Below are positions 61,545 through 64,000 of a stretch of DNA of 64,000 nt, in pieces; the stretch's first letter is position 1; every line of letters begins with the position of its first letter. The translations under genes were made by a program, and so were the position numbers. Source of the DNA: Pectinophora gossypiella (lineage: Eukaryota > Arthropoda > Insecta > Lepidoptera > Gelechiidae). The stretch covers positions 4,500,786-4,564,785 of the forward strand of contig NC_065424.1 of assembly GCF_024362695.1 (NCBI RefSeq), read 5' to 3'. The notes under the pieces were generated by a model. The model had not been told where the DNA came from, made no database searches, and worked only from the letters and a program-made list of their open reading frames with translations.

Positions 61545-61660
61545 CCACTGCAAGATGAACTAAGTACCCGTACCTCACCGAGCTTTCTGTTAGACCAACG
61601 TGATAGGTGGTGGCATCGCCGTCTATAATGGTCGAGCCAACTGTGTTAGTGAGTTATAAT
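61545..61660 (-). repeat. Family G fragment
   Basis: AACTAAGTACCCGTACCTCA, GTTAGACCAACGTGATAGGT and CTATAATGGTCGAGCCAACT. Confidence 0.6.
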
Positions 61661-62228
61661 TGAAGGTTAGAGTGAAAAAATATTGGCTGAAAATAAATAT
61701 TGGACCTTTCTCGTTTTTTCATCAGTTTTATTTAGAAAAACGGCCCATTAATCTTAATCTGAGTAGGCAGATGTTGTCATACGACAATTTGCAGCCTCAT
61801 TTGCTATTAGTCATTTGTTTTTTCAACTTGAGAGCCATTTAGACCTGTGGTTTGGCTAAGATTCCTTCCAACCGACCGTTATCGGTCTACAACAGATCTC
61901 GAATCTAACCAAATGAACTTTCACCACCTTTAGAACAACAAAGTATCTCAAAACTCAGAGAAACTCAAAATGAGTTCTCATTTCGGTACTGTACTGCGCG
62001 TGCGCATGAGGCTCTATAAATCAACAAGATGGCCGCAACAGTGTTGCCATCGTAAAACTCATGTTAAATCTCCGCGGAGATAATTCGATCGCTTCCCCGA
62101 ACGATTTTTGACACATTTCTGAGATATGCCCTTTCGGTGTTAAGTAGTCGGCTTAGTGGTAGCATTATGATTAACTTTCCGTTTAACAGGGCAAAGGTTC
62201 GTAAAAAAGTACGTCATTTCTGACTATC
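61661..62228. other. Unassigned; contains a YY1/Pho-like string
   Basis: CAAGATGGCCGCAACAGTGT and TGCCATCG (about 62028-62053) resemble AAGATGGCGGC-type promoter motifs. CCGCGGAG follows. No gene recognised. Confidence 0.3.
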
Positions 62229-62527
62229 GCAAAAGGGATCTAAAAAGGCCATATTTCAGCAATTTAATCACAATCATCATCTTTATTTTCCATTGAAAAG
62301 GATAACATTAAAATATATGCTTATCCTTATAAAACACGTTTCTGCCAAACTTTTGACAATACCATGCAAATAGTGAACATTAACAATTATTCTAAAAAAT
62401 CGATCAAAAAAGCAATTATTGCTATTTGACATGTGTTGATATTACGCACAGTATTCTTATATGCGCAAATGTCAAATAGCAATATTGCTTTTAGGCGAAT
62501 TGCTTCGATTCGGCCTGTTTAACCCCG
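62229..62527. mobile_element. M3 (copy 6), interrupted
   Basis: GGGATCTAAAAAGGCCATAT at the left and GATTCGGCCTGTTTAACCCC at the right; the core TTTGACATGTGTTGATATTA is at 62426. About 140 bp of unrelated DNA lies in the left arm. Confidence 0.6.
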
Positions 62528-62639
62528 AGATTTATCAATCAGCTCCTTTTGAAGTAGGAAGTAAGTAATGTTCCCAAGTACGATCACTAAAAAATATTAG
62601 CATATCGAATTGTGCCGCGCTTGGAGAAATAGTAGATGG

Positions 62640-62725
62640 GAGTTGCTAAGCGCCTGCTTTTTTTTTTGACGTAACTTGTTGTAGATTTGCTGCAGATGGC
62701 ATTAACTACTTGACCAGACCAAGCG
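62640..62725 (-). repeat. Family X fragment
   Basis: GCTGCAGATGGCATTAACTA and TTTTGACGTAACTTG, reversed relative to 6120-6170. Confidence 0.45.
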
Positions 62726-63675
62726 CATGCGTCCCCTCCGCCGAAGTATATGAACCGTTCATGTTTTTTTTATTTGTGTATTTGTGTGACGGTTTCGTTT
62801 TGGTATGCGCCTATAGAGACGTCTTTGGCTTATAAGTGTGCGGCAGTAAAGAGATGTGTGCTGTACGTGTACACTTCAAACCCCCAACCCTCCCAAAAGT
62901 GTCAAAAAATATGTAAAGCTAAAATGTGTATGCAATGTGTGTATGTGTATGTAATGTAAGGCGACTCCCATCTACAAATCGTCTGAGGTGTGGAGAGTAA
63001 TAAATTATAAACTCTTATAATCATAGATCCAAACATGAATTCTCGTTAAAAAAAATCTCGAATCTAGCAAGTTCTTTCCGAGTGCTTTGAGACCTAACTC
63101 TATTCTAATTCTACCTTCCTACTCTACCTTTATCAATACTACTAAATACATCAATACTATACAGATTTCACGTAACTTTTGTGAGCAGATATGCCTACAT
63201 GTAAGTTTGTGTTGTGTTTATGTATGGAGAGGTCCTCATTGCCTTCCCAACACGTATTTCTCCGAAGCTTTTTTCGAAATGGGAAAAAATCCGAGGCGAG
63301 CAATAATTCTGTGGGAGTAATGTGGCTCACTTCTTGCCATAAAGTTAAAATGTGAGATTTACTCCGGTGCAACCTCCACTCAATATATTTCTGTCAATAT
63401 ATCAACGTGTTATGACTTGTATTTCATGGTATGTACCTACTTTCACGGCGAACCCTCAGCGGGGTCGTTAGAGCCGTGTGAGTCACGGGAACTTATAATA
63501 AATCGGACAAGATTCGCGCACTGAACGCCAAAAAAGCGCTGTCTAGTATAAGCCAATTTTGAAGGATAAATATTTTTGATCTTTTTGAATTTTTAGAAAA
63601 AAATAACTATTTAATCTTTTTGTCTCTTTCCAATATCTAACAAGACTCTACTGCGTATTTTCCATCGACTTAGGT
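62726..63675. other. Unassigned sequence
   Basis: GTGTATG-rich stretch near 62925-62955. No gene recognised. Confidence 0.3.
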
Positions 63676-63803
63676 AAGTATTCTTCTTCTATCGTGTGGG
63701 TTGTGAGGTGGAGTACCAACCTCATCAACCCTGGTGTCAGGGTTACTATTGAGCCGCCAAAGGCTCCTGACATGGCTCATGTAACGACTACTTACTTACA
63801 TCA
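63676..63803 (-). repeat. SINE B 3'-end fragment cut by M3
   Basis: TTCTTCTATCGTGTGGGTTG, CAACCCTGGTGTCAGGGTTA and CGACTACTTACTTACATCAG, followed immediately by M3. Confidence 0.7.
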
Positions 63804-63925
63804 GGGGGGTTAAAATGGCCACATTGAAGCAATTCATCTAAGAAAGCAATATTGCTATTTGACATTTGTTTGCATTGCGCACTTACTTTTATATGCGAAA
63901 ATGTCAAATTGCAATATTGCTTTAT
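63804..63925. mobile_element. M3 (copy 7), right end replaced
   Basis: GGGGGGTTAAAATGGCCACA, TGTTTGCATTGCGCACTTAC and AATTGCAATATTGCTTTATT. The right terminus is lost before the SINE tail at 63937. Confidence 0.7.
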
Positions 63926-63936
63926 TTTGTCACGTG

Positions 63937-64000
63937 GCAGAGATGCATTCCATATGCTGTATTCCCTCCGGTTGATAAAGGGGAGGCCTTTGCCCAGCAG
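63937..64000 (+). repeat. SINE A tail, cut by window end
   Basis: CCCTCCGGTTGATAAAGGGG and GCCTTTGCCCAGCAG. Confidence 0.65.

Overview
The window looks like a lepidopteran (butterfly or moth) nuclear genome. It is AT-rich and gene-poor, and it is crowded with short interspersed elements whose Pol III heads, shared 3' tails and (TGATG)n, (ATGT)n or AATAAA-type ends are typical of Lepidoptera. There are no bacterial-style operons, rRNA genes or CRISPR arrays. Only one host protein-coding exon is convincing: a SOX transcription-factor exon on the + strand (17339-17729). It carries the N-terminal region and the first half of an HMG box and ends at a clean GTGAGA donor. The residues after RPMNAFMVW resemble the SoxF group (insect Sox15-like). 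I did not find the second half of the HMG box downstream, so the rest of the window is either one very large intron or the gene continues outside it. Layout: 1-17000 is upstream flank or upstream intron. It holds LINE 3' ends (RTE-like R and F, LINE J), SINE families A, B, D and G, an inverted pair of tRNA-like units (4936-5355), an N element with an M1 element nested in it (6827-7412), a minisatellite (11376-11475) and several TIR elements. 17000-17340 is a family E repeat that ends about 40 nt before the SOX splice acceptor. 17730-40700 carries complete, TSD-flanked SINE copies (A, B, C), a PIF/Harbinger-like element with a zinc-finger reading frame nested in a SINE, two copies of retroposon K, a LINE C-terminal fragment, and repeat-poor CpG-containing stretches (20340-20740, 36740-37160, 40050-40430) that could be regulatory. 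40700-64000 is dominated by palindromic elements (M1, M2, M3, and a near-perfect 187-bp foldback at 45949-46135), further LINE F fragments, a GC-rich segment with two CCAAT boxes (45225-45350), a 117-bp tandem duplication, and a SINE tail cut by the window end. Family letters are labels local to this answer. A is a tRNA-headed SINE of about 330 bp; B is a second tRNA-headed SINE of about 300 bp; C is a SINE with a tRNA-like A box followed by a 5S-rRNA-like segment; D is a tRNA-headed SINE of about 300 bp; E is a non-autonomous element of 440-480 bp; F and R are RTE-like LINE C-terminal ends; J is another LINE C-terminal end; G and H are retroposon 3' ends; K is a 400-bp retroposon; L is a 240-bp retroposon; N and M1-M7 are TIR or foldback elements; Z is a diffuse lepidopteran repeat. 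The elements look like a parasite network. A, B and C share a central block, and their 3' ends resemble LINE R, while E shares the 3' end of LINE F. This suggests the RTE-like LINEs supply the machinery that moves the SINEs. Several junctions are chimeras of two families.
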